Assembly (NCBI GenBank): GCA_021739805.1
Contig: JAIPBB010000012.1
Span: 1-34,890, forward strand
DNA from: Saprospiraceae bacterium
GTDB lineage: Bacteria > Bacteroidota > Bacteroidia > Bacteroidales > JAIPBB01
Direction: 5' to 3'
DNA: 34,890 nucleotides
The position numbers and the translations under genes are program-made. Below are positions 23,578 through 32,732 of the stretch, in pieces; position 1 is the stretch's first letter; the number at the start of each line of letters is the position of its first letter. The notes beneath the pieces were generated by a model. It did not search any database and was not told where the DNA came from. It saw only the letters and a program-made list of their open reading frames with translations.

Positions 23578-24549
23578 ATGCACTCAATTGATTTTTTACA
23601 GGAAAAAGTTAGAATCGCTATTTCCGAGCATAATTTTATTTCCCAGCCATTAGAGTTATACGAGCCTATTTCCTACACAATGGCTGATGGTGGAAAAAGA
23701 CTTAGACCGGTTATAACACTTATGGCATGTGACCTTTTTGGTGGAGATATTGAAGATGCAGTTTCTCTGGCTATTGGATTTGAAGTATTTCATAATTTTA
23801 CGTTGATTCATGATGATATTATGGATCAGGCTCCAATTAGAAGGAATAAAGAAACGGTATATAAAAAATGGAATACAAATATTGCAATCCTGTCCGGTGA
23901 TACTATGTTTGCTATGGGTTATGCTTTTGTTTCCAACACCAAAGTTGAATATCTGCAAAGAGTTTTAAAGATTTTCAATCAAACAGCGATAGAGGTTTGC
24001 GAAGGACAGCAATATGATTTAAATTATGAGACTATAGAAAATGTTGAAATTTCAGACTATATTGAAATGATTCGTTTAAAAACCGCCGCACTTATTGCAG
24101 CATGTCTCAAAGCCGGTGCAACAGTTGCGGGAGCATCAGTGGAGGATTGTAATAAAATTTATGAGTTTGGTACTAATATCGGACTTGCATTTCAACTTCA
24201 GGATGATTTACTCGACGTTTTTGGAGACGAAGCTATTTTCGGAAAAAAAACCGGTGGTGATATTATAACAAACAAAAAAACATATTTGTATATCAAGGCT
24301 TTTGAAATTGCAGATGAAGAAACTCGTAATCAATTAAATAACTCATTCCTTTTAGCTGGTCAGGATGAAGAAAAAGTTAATCAAGTAAAGGAAATTTATT
24401 CAAGGCTTAATATTAATGAAATTGTTGAAAGAGAAATTGACAACTATTATCAAAAAGCATTAATAAACCTTGAAGAAATTAATATTGAGGAAGAAAGAAA
24501 ATCTGAAATAAAAACATTTGCAGCTAATTTAATGAAGCGTGATTATTAA
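23578..24549 (+). CDS. Polyprenyl diphosphate synthase, short-chain type
   Basis: Trans-prenyltransferase that builds a linear prenyl diphosphate from isopentenyl diphosphate. Motifs are GGKRLRP (38-44), the first Asp-rich motif D79-D80-I-M-D83, QQYDLNYE, and the second, FQLQDDLLDVFG. Phe74 lies five residues before the first Asp motif; bulky aromatic residues at this place are known to stop elongation early, so a C15-C20 product is likelier than a long quinone side chain. This is inference from family structure-function work. The 323 aa length is normal. It could supply both quinone synthesis and the UbiA enzyme of the upstream operon. Confidence 0.9.
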   Translation: MHSIDFLQEKVRIAISEHNFISQPLELYEPISYTMADGGKRLRPVITLMACDLFGGDIEDAVSLAIGFEVFHNFTLIHDDIMDQAPIRRNKETVYKKWNTNIAILSGDTMFAMGYAFVSNTKVEYLQRVLKIFNQTAIEVCEGQQYDLNYETIENVEISDYIEMIRLKTAALIAACLKAGATVAGASVEDCNKIYEFGTNIGLAFQLQDDLLDVFGDEAIFGKKTGGDIITNKKTYLYIKAFEIADEETRNQLNNSFLLAGQDEEKVNQVKEIYSRLNINEIVEREIDNYYQKALINLEEINIEEERKSEIKTFAANLMKRDY

Positions 24550-24574
24550 AGATTTTTTTAGCTTAATTCTTTAT

Positions 24575-25978
24575 TTAAAAATAACTGCTTCCATCCCAGC
24601 AATGTGTACAAAGTCTTTCCTTTGGCAAACCAATTGCTTCAACAAGTTCATCAAGCTTTTGATATTGTAATGAGTGAACTCCAATTTTTTTTCTTATTTT
24701 CTCAATCATTGCATAATACTTGTCGGTACCAGGAGTTGCATATTCATCAAGATATTTATCTTCAGCACCTTCGAGTTCTTTAATTGCTTTTCTGCCTGCC
24801 AAGTCAAGTGTTGAGCGTGAGGTTGAAAAATTAAGAAATTCGCAAGGAAAAATCAAAGTGGGGCAGGCAGGTCGTACATGGATTTCTGCAGCTCCATATT
24901 CATATAAAATTTCAACATTTTCCCTGAATTGAGTGCCTCTTACTATAGAATCATCACAAAAAACAATTTTTTTATCTTTAATCAATGATTCAATGGGAAT
25001 AAGCTTCATTCGGGCAACCAGATCTCTCATATCTTGATTTTGGGGCATAAAACTTCTTGGCCATGTAGGAGTATATTTAACATAAGCTCTTTTGTATGGT
25101 ATTTTTTTTTCATTAGAATATCCAATGGCATGTGCAATTCCTGAATCGGGTATTCCTGAAACAAAATCGATTTCAACATTGTCGTTACGAGCTAGAGCAG
25201 CACCACATTTATACCTGCACTCTTCAACGTTGATATTTTCATAGCATGAACTTGGGTAGCCATAATAAACCCAAAGGAAGGAGCAAATCTGCATTTTTTC
25301 ATAAGGCTTTTTGCGTTGTTCTATTCCATCTGCTGTTATAAGTAAAATTTCTCCGGGACCAACATCCCTCTCAAAAATAAATCCAAGATTTGAAAAAGAT
25401 GTTGATTCAGAACTCATTGCATAAGCTCCTTCTTTTTTTCCGATGATTATTGGTGTTCTTCCAAGTTTATCTCTGGCAGCATAAATTCCTTGCTTTGTTA
25501 TAATCAACATCGAGCAAGAACCTTTTACCTTATCATAAACATTTTCAATTCCTTTTTCAAAACTTTCTTCTTCTGTAATTAACATTGCTATTAATTCGGT
25601 AGCATTTATACCAACACCGCTTGTTTCAGAAAAGTTTCGTTTCTTTTTTAATAAGTTTTCTGCTAATTCCTGAATATTTTTAATTCGACTGACAGTAACT
25701 ATAGCAAATTCTCCTAGATGTGAATTAATCATAATTGGCTGTGATTCTGTATCGCTAATTACTCCAATTCCGCTATTGCCATGAAATTTATCAATGCTGG
25801 ATTCAAATTTTGTCCTGAAATAAGAGTTTTCCAGATTGTGAATAGTTCTTTTAAATTCTTTGGAATTTAATACGGCAATACCTCCTCGTTTTGTTCCGAG
25901 ATGAGAGTTATAATCTGTGCCATAAAATAAATCTTTAACACAATCTGTTTTTGAGATTGTTCCGAAAAAGCCACCCAT
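24575..25978 (-). CDS. PurF-like amidophosphoribosyltransferase homologue lacking the N-terminal catalytic cysteine
   Basis: 467-residue protein with the two-domain plan of glutamine PRPP amidotransferase. Residues 1-235 are the glutaminase-like half; the second half has the PRPP-binding motif FCDDSIVRGTQ at about 339-349. True PurF begins (M)CGI, with Cys as nucleophile after processing. This protein begins MGGFFGTISKTDC, so position 2 is Gly and glutaminase activity by the usual route is impossible. A Cys13 and a C-terminal CTHCWDG are present. The Gly2 form is, from memory, widespread in Bacteroidota beside a normal PurF. It may use ammonia, have a regulatory role, or act on another substrate. 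An inverted repeat (AAATTCTTA and TAAGAATTT, 25996-26035) lies in its leader. Confidence 0.85.
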   Translation of the reverse strand: MGGFFGTISKTDCVKDLFYGTDYNSHLGTKRGGIAVLNSKEFKRTIHNLENSYFRTKFESSIDKFHGNSGIGVISDTESQPIMINSHLGEFAIVTVSRIKNIQELAENLLKKKRNFSETSGVGINATELIAMLITEEESFEKGIENVYDKVKGSCSMLIITKQGIYAARDKLGRTPIIIGKKEGAYAMSSESTSFSNLGFIFERDVGPGEILLITADGIEQRKKPYEKMQICSFLWVYYGYPSSCYENINVEECRYKCGAALARNDNVEIDFVSGIPDSGIAHAIGYSNEKKIPYKRAYVKYTPTWPRSFMPQNQDMRDLVARMKLIPIESLIKDKKIVFCDDSIVRGTQFRENVEILYEYGAAEIHVRPACPTLIFPCEFLNFSTSRSTLDLAGRKAIKELEGAEDKYLDEYATPGTDKYYAMIEKIRKKIGVHSLQYQKLDELVEAIGLPKERLCTHCWDGSSYF

Positions 25979-26101
25979 AATAATTTATTATTTAAAAATT
26001 CTTAATGAAAAACGAGAGCTTAAAACTAAGAATTTAAAATCTAAATCCAGAGGATGTTAATAAGTTGTTAATGAATTAATCTTTAATTCTATAATAATAC
26101 T

Positions 26102-26515
26102 TTAGAAAGGAAGATCATCTTCAGGACCATCGGTAATTTCAGGTGCTGGTTCTTCAATAGTTGATATTGGCGGTGCATTTCCCTCACGCTTCTTTCCGAG
26201 CATAGTCATATTGTCGCCTACAATATCAGTAGAATATCTTTTAACGCCGTCTTTTTCCCATGACCTTGTTTTAAGTTTTCCTTCTACATAAATTTGGTCA
26301 CCTTTTTTTAAATATTTTTCAGCAACTTCTGCTAAGCCTCGCCATAAAACAATGTTGTGCCATTCTGTTTGGTCAACTCTCTTTCCGTCTTTATCTTTAT
26401 AAGACTCTGTTGTTGCCATTGAAAATTGTGCTACTGCAGTGCCATTATCAAGGCGTCTGGTTTCCGGGTCTTTTCCTAAATGCCCGACTAAAATAACTTT
26501 ATTTACTCCTGCCAT
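26102..26515 (-). CDS. ssb: Single-stranded DNA-binding protein
   Basis: OB-fold protein that coats single-stranded DNA in replication and repair. Residues 1-105 form the OB fold (NKVILVGHLGKDPETR, then EWHNIVLW, GDQIYVEGKLKTRSW). The disordered tail ends in the acidic tip DDLPF, which binds partner proteins. The length (137 aa) is usual for the phylum. It is transcribed from a consensus promoter and probably runs on into the PurF-like gene 123 bases downstream. Confidence 0.97.
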   Translation of the reverse strand: MAGVNKVILVGHLGKDPETRRLDNGTAVAQFSMATTESYKDKDGKRVDQTEWHNIVLWRGLAEVAEKYLKKGDQIYVEGKLKTRSWEKDGVKRYSTDIVGDNMTMLGKKREGNAPPISTIEEPAPEITDGPEDDLPF

Positions 26516-26550
26516 TTTTTTGTTTTTTAGGTTAATGATTAGTTTTATTA

Positions 26551-26580
26551 CAAATATAAGAGTATTTAATTAAATACAAA
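26551..26580 (-). promoter_or_regulatory. Promoter of ssb
   Basis: On the minus strand, TTTG (26577-26580), 18 bases, then TATATTTG (26551-26558): a full consensus match. The leader to the ATG at 26515 is about 30 bases. Confidence 0.7.
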
Positions 26581-26693
26581 AACTTTTTTAAAAAAATTAA
26601 AATAATTTTTATTTTAAAATTTTTATAACCAAATATTACAAAAAACAATAAAATTTGGGTGGTTTTTGTGCTTTAATAATAATTCAAACATTT

Positions 26694-26724
26694 GAGGATT
26701 TCCTTTGGTATTTAAGGAAAACTC
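26694..26724. other. Stem-loop in the ssb/tRNA gap
   Basis: TTTCCTT and AAGGAAA pair around an eight-base loop (26699-26720), with an outer GAG/CTC clamp. It lies in the 300-base divergent gap between ssb and the tRNA gene, which is otherwise A/T tracts. There is no T tract for a terminator on either strand and no gene to end here. Confidence 0.3.
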
Positions 26725-26767
26725 TAATAATAATGCGAAAAATATGAAAATAGTTGTATGTTTTTTT

Positions 26768-26795
26768 TTTGATTAACAAATATTTTCTATTTTTG
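26768..26795 (+). promoter_or_regulatory. Likely promoter of the tRNA gene
   Basis: TATTTTTG at 26788-26795 is a full match to the -7 element, about 20 bases before the tRNA. A TTTG at 26768-26771 is 16 bases upstream, slightly closer than usual. Confidence 0.5.
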
Positions 26796-26815
26796 CACAC
26801 CCAAATAAGGGAAAT

Positions 26816-26888
26816 TGACCGATGGTGTAACTGGCAACACGTCTGTTTTTGGTGCAGAAGAGTCTAGGTTCGAGCCCTAGTCGGTCAA
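26816..26888 (+). tRNA. tRNA-Gln (anticodon UUG)
   Basis: The acceptor arms TGACCGA and TCGGTCA are fully complementary. The anticodon stem TCTGT/GCAGA encloses the loop TTTTGGT, with TTG at the anticodon position. The T arm, CTAGG-TTCGAGC-CCTAG, is perfect. The 3' CCA is not encoded. Length 73 bases. Confidence 0.95.
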
Positions 26889-26985
26889 CAAAAGTAAAGG
26901 CAAAATTGTCTTTGATTTAAAAATAGCTCAATTTATGAGAAATTTTTGATTAACATAAAAGCATTAAAATCAAGGGTTTAGTTTT

Positions 26986-27012
26986 AGGAGGGGATGCATA
27001 GTCCCCTCTTTT
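26986..27012 (+). terminator. Hairpin with T tract just upstream of rimP (terminator or attenuator)
   Basis: AGGAGGGGA and TCCCCTCTT form a 7- to 9-bp stem around a seven-base loop, followed by TTTT and then the rimP ATG 15 bases on. It could end the tRNA transcript or act as a leader attenuator for rimP-nusA-infB. No separate consensus promoter was found between the tRNA and the hairpin. Confidence 0.6.
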
Positions 27013-27026
27013 GTTAGAAACACATA

Positions 27027-27479
27027 ATGATTAACAGAGAGAAGATAATAGAACTTATTGAAGCCAAAACAAAGGATAGCGATTTGTTTGTTGTTGATGT
27101 TTTGATAAACAAACCAAACAATATTGTTGTGCTGATGGATGGTGACAATGGAATAAATATTCAGTCTTGTGTTGATATTAGCAGGTTAATTGAGTTGAAT
27201 TTTGATCGTGATGTTGAAGACTATAAATTGGATATTTCGTCATTTGGATTAGATAAACCTCTGAAACTTAAACGACAATATAACAAATGTGTTGGGAGAC
27301 AATTGAGCATTATTGATAAGGATAATATCGAACACTCAGGAACACTTATAGAATTAAACGAAAATGAATTACGACTTGAATTAAATTTAAGTAAAAAGCA
27401 AATAAAAGAAAACACTGAAAACACTAAGGTGTTGAAATTTGATAATATAAAAGAAACAAAGGTTATTATTACCTTTTAA
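27027..27479 (+). CDS. rimP: Ribosome maturation factor RimP
   Basis: Assists assembly of the 30S subunit. The 150-residue protein has the RimP order: an N-terminal alpha/beta domain (about 1-80, with VVLMDGDNGINIQSCVDISR and the SSFGLDKPLK motif near 73-82) and a C-terminal SH3-like barrel. Its place directly before nusA and infB is the conserved bacterial order. It starts 15 bases after a terminator-like hairpin. Confidence 0.95.
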   Translation: MINREKIIELIEAKTKDSDLFVVDVLINKPNNIVVLMDGDNGINIQSCVDISRLIELNFDRDVEDYKLDISSFGLDKPLKLKRQYNKCVGRQLSIIDKDNIEHSGTLIELNENELRLELNLSKKQIKENTENTKVLKFDNIKETKVIITF

Positions 27480-27506
27480 TTTAAACCATAAAAAATAGAA
27501 CAGAAG

Positions 27507-28742
27507 ATGGAACAGATTAACCTAGTTGAATCTTTTTCTGAATTTAAAGAATTTAAAAATATTGATAGAGCAACTATGATGCACATACTTGAAGAGGTAT
27601 TCAGGCACATGCTATCAAAAAAATTTGAATCTGATGATAATTTTGATATAATCGTTAACATCGATAAAGGAGATTTGGAAGTTTGGTGGAATCGTGAGAT
27701 TGTTGAAGACGGAGAAGTTGAAGACCCCAATAGTCAAATTGAAATTTCAGAAGCAATTAAAATTGAGCCTGATTTTGAAGTTGGTGAAGAGGTTTCAGAA
27801 CCTGTTTATATGAAAGATTTTGGAAGAAGAGAAATTCTTACTATCAGACAAAACCTTATTTCGAAAATTCAGGAATACGAAAAGGATATTGATTACAAAA
27901 AATACATTGAAAAAGTTGGTGAAATAGTCTCAGGAGAAGTTTACCAGGTTTGGAAGAAAGAAATGCTTATTCTTGATGATGAAGGAATTGAATTAATTCT
28001 GCCAAAATCGGAACAAATTCCATCAGATTTTTTCAGAAAAGGTGATACTATCCGTGCTGTAGTTCATAAAGTGGAAATGAAAAACAATGTACCTTTAGTT
28101 ATTCTTTCCAGAACATCACCAATATTCCTGGAAAGATTATTTGAAGCAGAAGTTCCGGAAGTTTATGATGGATTAATTACTATTAAAAAAATAGTTCGTG
28201 AACCAGGTGAAAGAGCTAAAGTAGCTGTTGAATCTTATGACGACAGAATTGACCCGGTTGGTGCATGTGTTGGAATGAAGGGTTCACGTATTCATGGAAT
28301 TGTTAGGGAATTAAAAAACGAAAATATTGATGTAATTAATTATACAACAAACACAATTCTATATCTTACGCGAACATTAAGTCCGGCGAAAATTATTTCC
28401 ATAAAAATCAATGAAGAAGAAAAAAGGGCAGAAGTTTATTTAAAACCCGACCAGGTTTCTTTAGCAATCGGAAAAGGTGGACATAATATTAAACTTGCCG
28501 GAAAATTAACGGGATATGAAATAGATGTTTATCGAGATACCGATGTTGATACTGATGATGTTGATATACAGGAATTTTCTGATGAAATCGATCAATGGAT
28601 TATTGATGAATTTAAAGCTATTGGCTGTGATACTGCAAAAAGTATTCTAGACATAAGCATCGATGAATTGGTTACAAGAACTGACCTTGAAGAAGAAACA
28701 ATTACTGAGGTAGTTAGGATTTTAAAATCCGAATTTGAATAA
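27507..28742 (+). CDS. nusA: Transcription termination/antitermination factor NusA
   Basis: RNA polymerase-binding factor controlling pausing, termination and antitermination. The N-terminal domain covers about 1-130; the S1 domain is at about 131-205 (GEIVSGEVYQVWKKE...). KH1 and KH2 follow, with GACVGMKGSRI and the GxxG loop in LAIGKGGHNIKLAGKLTG. A short helical C-terminal segment (SILDISIDELVTRTDL) resembles the helix-hairpin-helix found in the phylum. The 411 aa length lacks the duplicated acidic repeats of enterobacterial NusA, which is normal here. Between rimP (27 bases) and infB (45 bases). Confidence 0.97.
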   Translation: MEQINLVESFSEFKEFKNIDRATMMHILEEVFRHMLSKKFESDDNFDIIVNIDKGDLEVWWNREIVEDGEVEDPNSQIEISEAIKIEPDFEVGEEVSEPVYMKDFGRREILTIRQNLISKIQEYEKDIDYKKYIEKVGEIVSGEVYQVWKKEMLILDDEGIELILPKSEQIPSDFFRKGDTIRAVVHKVEMKNNVPLVILSRTSPIFLERLFEAEVPEVYDGLITIKKIVREPGERAKVAVESYDDRIDPVGACVGMKGSRIHGIVRELKNENIDVINYTTNTILYLTRTLSPAKIISIKINEEEKRAEVYLKPDQVSLAIGKGGHNIKLAGKLTGYEIDVYRDTDVDTDDVDIQEFSDEIDQWIIDEFKAIGCDTAKSILDISIDELVTRTDLEEETITEVVRILKSEFE

Positions 28743-28787
28743 AAATATTATTTTTACAAAATTAGTACTCAATAGCTGACAAACAAT

Positions 28788-31757
28788 ATGGCAGAAGGCA
28801 AACCAATAAGACTTAGTAAAGCTGCAAAGGAATTCAATATAGGAATTACTACTATTGTTGAATTCTTCAAGGGTAAGGGGTATGTTATTGAAAACAACCC
28901 TAACACTAAATTATCACCTGAACATTATGATATTTTATTAGAAGAATTTCAATCAGAAAAGACAGCCAAAGAAGAGTCAAGGAAAGTAGGTTTGGAACAT
29001 TCAAACCTTGATGCTCATGCTGATAAACAAGCAAAAGAGGAATATTCAATTATTGATATTGAACCTAAAGATTTGTTCATAAAACAAAACACTACAGAAT
29101 TAATTGATATTGTTAAAGAGGAAAAGAAAGAAAAACCACAAGAGGTAAAAAAGGAAGAGATTTCTGTAGAAAAACTAGAAGTCAAAAAAGAAGAAATCAA
29201 AGCTGAAGAACCTCAAATTAAAGAGGTAGAAACCAAAGTTAAGGAAAAAGTAGCTCCAGAAAAACCGATAGAAAAGTCATTAGAAGTAGAAAAGACTATT
29301 GAGAAAACGGAAGAATCTATCAAGATTTTAGGTAAGATTGATTTAGAAAAGCTTGAAACAAAGAAAAAACCTGAAATAAAGAAAACAGACGAACAAACAG
29401 ACGACAAAACAAACAAAAAACCCGATATAGAAAAGAAGAAAATTGTAGAGAAAACAGATGATGAAATTGTAATTGAAAAGGTTGAAAAACCAATCGATGA
29501 AATTAAAGAAGAAAAATCTGCAATTGAAGCTGTCGAAGAAACTATTGTTGAGGAAAAAGATGAAATCATTGTTGAAGATGAAACCATAGAAGCCGAAGGA
29601 AATTTTCTAAAAACTGAATACGAGAAACTATCAGGTCCCATAGTTTTAGGCAAAATGGAACTACCGAAAAAACCTAAGCCTAGCGAAAAGAAAACTTCAA
29701 CAATTTCGGCAGAAGAAAAAGAAAAAAGAAAGAAGAAAAGAAAACGTATTAAAAAAACTCCTGATTCTGTTGAAGGTAAAACAACAACAAGAACAGATGT
29801 CGAAAAATCAAAGTTTAAACCAAGAGACAAAAAGAAGAAAACTATAAAGCCTGTAGTTTCGGAAGAAGATATTCAAAAACAAATTAAAGATACACTCTCA
29901 AAACTAACATCAACAGGAAAATCAAAAGCTTCAAAACACAGAAGACAAAAACGTGAAATCGTTAGTAGGCATATTTCTGATGAACTAGAGAAAATTGAAG
30001 CCGAAAATAAAACCATTAAAGTAACAGAATTTGTTACCGCAAATGAGTTAGCTACAATGATGGATATTCCTGTTGTTCAGATTATTTCAACCTGTATGAG
30101 TATTGGAATGTTTGTTTCGATTAATCAAAGATTAGATGCTGAAACATTATCAATTGTTGCAGAAGAATTTGGTTTTGATGTTGAGTTCATAAGTGTTGAA
30201 GTTCAGGAAGCTATTCAGGATGTTGAAGATAAACCTGAAGACCTTCTGGTAAGAAATGCTATTGTTACAGTAATGGGTCATGTTGACCACGGTAAAACAT
30301 CATTACTTGACTTTATTCGACATGCTAATGTAATTGCCGGTGAAGCCGGTGGAATAACACAGCATATAGGTGCTTATGAAGTAACATTGGAAGGTGGTCA
30401 ATCAATTTCATTCCTCGACACACCGGGTCACGAAGCCTTTACCGCAATGCGTGCAAGGGGAGCAAAAATCACAGACGTTGCCGTTATTGTTGTTGCTGCT
30501 GACGACCATGTTATGCCTCAAACCAAAGAAGCAATTAATCATGCCCAGGCTGCCGGAGTGCCAATAGTGTTTGCAATAAATAAAATTGACAAACCAGGTG
30601 CTAATCCTGAACGTGTTAAAGAAGAGTTGGCAAACATGAATATTCTTGTAGAAGATTGGGGTGGAAAATACCAATCACAAGAAATTTCAGCAAAAAAAGG
30701 TATTAATATTGACCTATTACTTGAAAAGATTTTACTTGAAGCGGAAATGCTTGACCTTAAAGCAAATCCATCGAAATTAGCAAGTGGAACAGTACTCGAA
30801 TCTTCTTTAGATAAAGGAAGAGGATATGTTGCTAAAATTATTGTTCAAAATGGCACCTTGAAGATTGGCGATATGGTTCTTGCAGGTTATACTTATGGAA
30901 AAGTTAAAGCCATGTATAACGAAAGAAATTCCATTATTACCGAAGCCGGTCCTTCCACACCAGTATTACTGCTTGGATTAAACGGAGCACCACAGGCAGG
31001 TGATGGTTTTAATGTGATGCTTGATGAAAAAGAAACAAAATCAATTGCTTCAAAACGACTTCAGCTTCAACGTGAACAAGGGTTACGAACCCAAAAACAT
31101 ATCACTCTAGACGAAATTGGAAGACGTTTGGCAATTGGCGATTTCAAAGAACTTAACGTTATTGTGAAAGGTGATGTTGACGGCTCTGTTGAAGCTCTTT
31201 CCGATTCACTTATCAAACTTAGCAATGAAGAAATTCAGGTTAACATTATCCATAAATCTGTTGGTCAGATTTCGGAAACTGATGTTTTGCTTGCTTCTGC
31301 CTCCGATGCTGTAATTATTGGATTCCAGGTGAGACCTTCGCTGGCTGCTAAAAAACTTGCCGAAAGCGAACAAATCGATATAAGACTTTACTCAGTTATT
31401 TACCAGGCAATTGATGAATTAAAAGCTGCGATGGAAGGTATGCTTTCACCAGATATCGAAGAAAAAATTACCTGTAATGTTGAAATCCGTGCAATTTACA
31501 AAATCACCAAGGTTGGTACAATCGCAGGTTGTTATGTTCTTGATGGTAAAATAACTCGTAATTCAAAAATCAGGATAATCCGCGATGGTATTGTTGTTTA
31601 CACAGGAACTCTTGGCTCACTTAAACGCTTTAAAGATGATGTTAAAGAAGTTGCCAAAGGCTTTGAATGCGGCTTAAACATCGATAATTTCAATGATATT
31701 AAAGTTGGTGATATTGTTGAAGGCTATACTGAAATTGAAGTTAAGAGAAAGCTGTAA
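28788..31757 (+). CDS. infB: Translation initiation factor IF-2
   Basis: GTPase that brings initiator tRNA to the ribosome. An N-terminal IF2_N-like module (about 1-55) is followed by a long Lys/Glu-rich, low-complexity linker (about 60-400) and a second IF2_N module near 410-450. The G domain begins at about 493 with [11 protein letters not shown] (G1), DTPGHEAF (G3), NKID (G4) and SAKKG (G5). Domains II-IV continue to the end. The length of 989 aa reflects the long linker usual in Bacteroidota. Last gene of the rimP-nusA-infB operon and convergent with the acyltransferase gene 28 bases away; no clear terminator was found between them. Confidence 0.98.
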   Translation: MAEGKPIRLSKAAKEFNIGITTIVEFFKGKGYVIENNPNTKLSPEHYDILLEEFQSEKTAKEESRKVGLEHSNLDAHADKQAKEEYSIIDIEPKDLFIKQNTTELIDIVKEEKKEKPQEVKKEEISVEKLEVKKEEIKAEEPQIKEVETKVKEKVAPEKPIEKSLEVEKTIEKTEESIKILGKIDLEKLETKKKPEIKKTDEQTDDKTNKKPDIEKKKIVEKTDDEIVIEKVEKPIDEIKEEKSAIEAVEETIVEEKDEIIVEDETIEAEGNFLKTEYEKLSGPIVLGKMELPKKPKPSEKKTSTISAEEKEKRKKKRKRIKKTPDSVEGKTTTRTDVEKSKFKPRDKKKKTIKPVVSEEDIQKQIKDTLSKLTSTGKSKASKHRRQKREIVSRHISDELEKIEAENKTIKVTEFVTANELATMMDIPVVQIISTCMSIGMFVSINQRLDAETLSIVAEEFGFDVEFISVEVQEAIQDVEDKPEDLLVRNAIVTVMGHVDHGKTSLLDFIRHANVIAGEAGGITQHIGAYEVTLEGGQSISFLDTPGHEAFTAMRARGAKITDVAVIVVAADDHVMPQTKEAINHAQAAGVPIVFAINKIDKPGANPERVKEELANMNILVEDWGGKYQSQEISAKKGINIDLLLEKILLEAEMLDLKANPSKLASGTVLESSLDKGRGYVAKIIVQNGTLKIGDMVLAGYTYGKVKAMYNERNSIITEAGPSTPVLLLGLNGAPQAGDGFNVMLDEKETKSIASKRLQLQREQGLRTQKHITLDEIGRRLAIGDFKELNVIVKGDVDGSVEALSDSLIKLSNEEIQVNIIHKSVGQISETDVLLASASDAVIIGFQVRPSLAAKKLAESEQIDIRLYSVIYQAIDELKAAMEGMLSPDIEEKITCNVEIRAIYKITKVGTIAGCYVLDGKITRNSKIRIIRDGIVVYTGTLGSLKRFKDDVKEVAKGFECGLNIDNFNDIKVGDIVEGYTEIEVKRKL

Positions 31758-31785
31758 GGAAACATCTTTTTTCCCATTGGCTTTT

Positions 31786-32574
31786 TTATATATTTAATCC
31801 ATTTTCAATATTCTTTGATAGTCTACTTATAAATCGTGCCATTTGAGCTCCATCAATCACATCATGGTCAAGAAGAATTGACATATTTAAAATTTCTCTA
31901 ATTTCAATCCTGTCTTCAATTACAATCGGTTTTTTTATTATCGAGCCTAATCCGAAACAGATTGGATGAATCGAAATTGGAATAAACCAACCTTTAATTT
32001 GCCCCATCATTCCAATTGAAGTAATTGCAACATTTCCCATTTTCCTGAAGGATATTTTAGGGTGTCTTAATAAATATTTCCAAAAATATCTTCTGATAAA
32101 TCCTGGAAGAAAATAATAAATCCTTTCGAGTGTATCAGCTTTCTTCTGAAATACTATATCTTTATTTGTAATTTGCTTATTCTTTGCATCATTAATCTGC
32201 ATTGATAACGCTTCTATGCTTATTTCATTTACCTTTTCAATTAATAGTGGAATTGGAACTTTTTGACCATTCAAATCTTTTTCAACTATAATAGATACAT
32301 TTATATTTTCAAAAATCATCAGTTTATTTTTTCCCTTAAGATAAGACGATGAAGTCTCGTATTTCTTTATAGTAGAACTAATCACATTTATTATCCATGC
32401 AGTGAATGAAATCTTGTTTTTGTTTTGTTTATTATATTCTCTTATTTTTTTTCTACTTTTTGATATATCTAGCTCAATCAAACCTGTTACATGATGTTTC
32501 CTTTTACCAATCTCGCAAATATCTATCGTTGCAATTCTCGATTTTGGAAATTTATGTGTTTTATAATTAGTCAT
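31786..32574 (-). CDS. Stand-alone acyltransferase domain of the 2-oxoacid dehydrogenase E2 family
   Basis: 262-residue protein matching only the C-terminal CoA-dependent acyltransferase domain of E2 subunits (also the chloramphenicol acetyltransferase fold). The catalytic motif is DHDVIDGAQ, with His237 and Asp241-Gly242 corresponding to HRxxDG; the second Asp stands where Arg is usual. There is no lipoyl domain or E1/E3-binding segment, and no dehydrogenase genes are near. Residues around 155-170 (YYFLPGFIRRYFWKYLL) form an amphipathic insertion. It probably acylates a small molecule or lipid. Distinct from true CAT, which has no such insertion. Confidence 0.82.
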   Translation of the reverse strand: MTNYKTHKFPKSRIATIDICEIGKRKHHVTGLIELDISKSRKKIREYNKQNKNKISFTAWIINVISSTIKKYETSSSYLKGKNKLMIFENINVSIIVEKDLNGQKVPIPLLIEKVNEISIEALSMQINDAKNKQITNKDIVFQKKADTLERIYYFLPGFIRRYFWKYLLRHPKISFRKMGNVAITSIGMMGQIKGWFIPISIHPICFGLGSIIKKPIVIEDRIEIREILNMSILLDHDVIDGAQMARFISRLSKNIENGLNI

Positions 32575-32732
32575 TTAGAAGTGTTTTTCAGCATAACGCA
32601 CATTTGTTGTACCGTCGTTTTTTATTATTTTTTTATTCTCATTTAATATATAATTAGAATATTCAGTCGTTTAGAATTCCGAGTTAGTAATATGATATAA
32701 GTTAAATAATTGCATCATGCAAAATAATATTC

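Noticed and set aside
29213..29830. 205-codon open frame on the minus strand inside infB
   Set aside because: It is the reverse of the Lys/Glu-rich IF-2 linker; its Ser/Phe-rich product is what such repeats give when read backwards.
31758..31785. Bidirectional terminator between infB and the acyltransferase gene
   Set aside because: Only a weak GGAAA/TTTCC pairing is visible; not enough to call.
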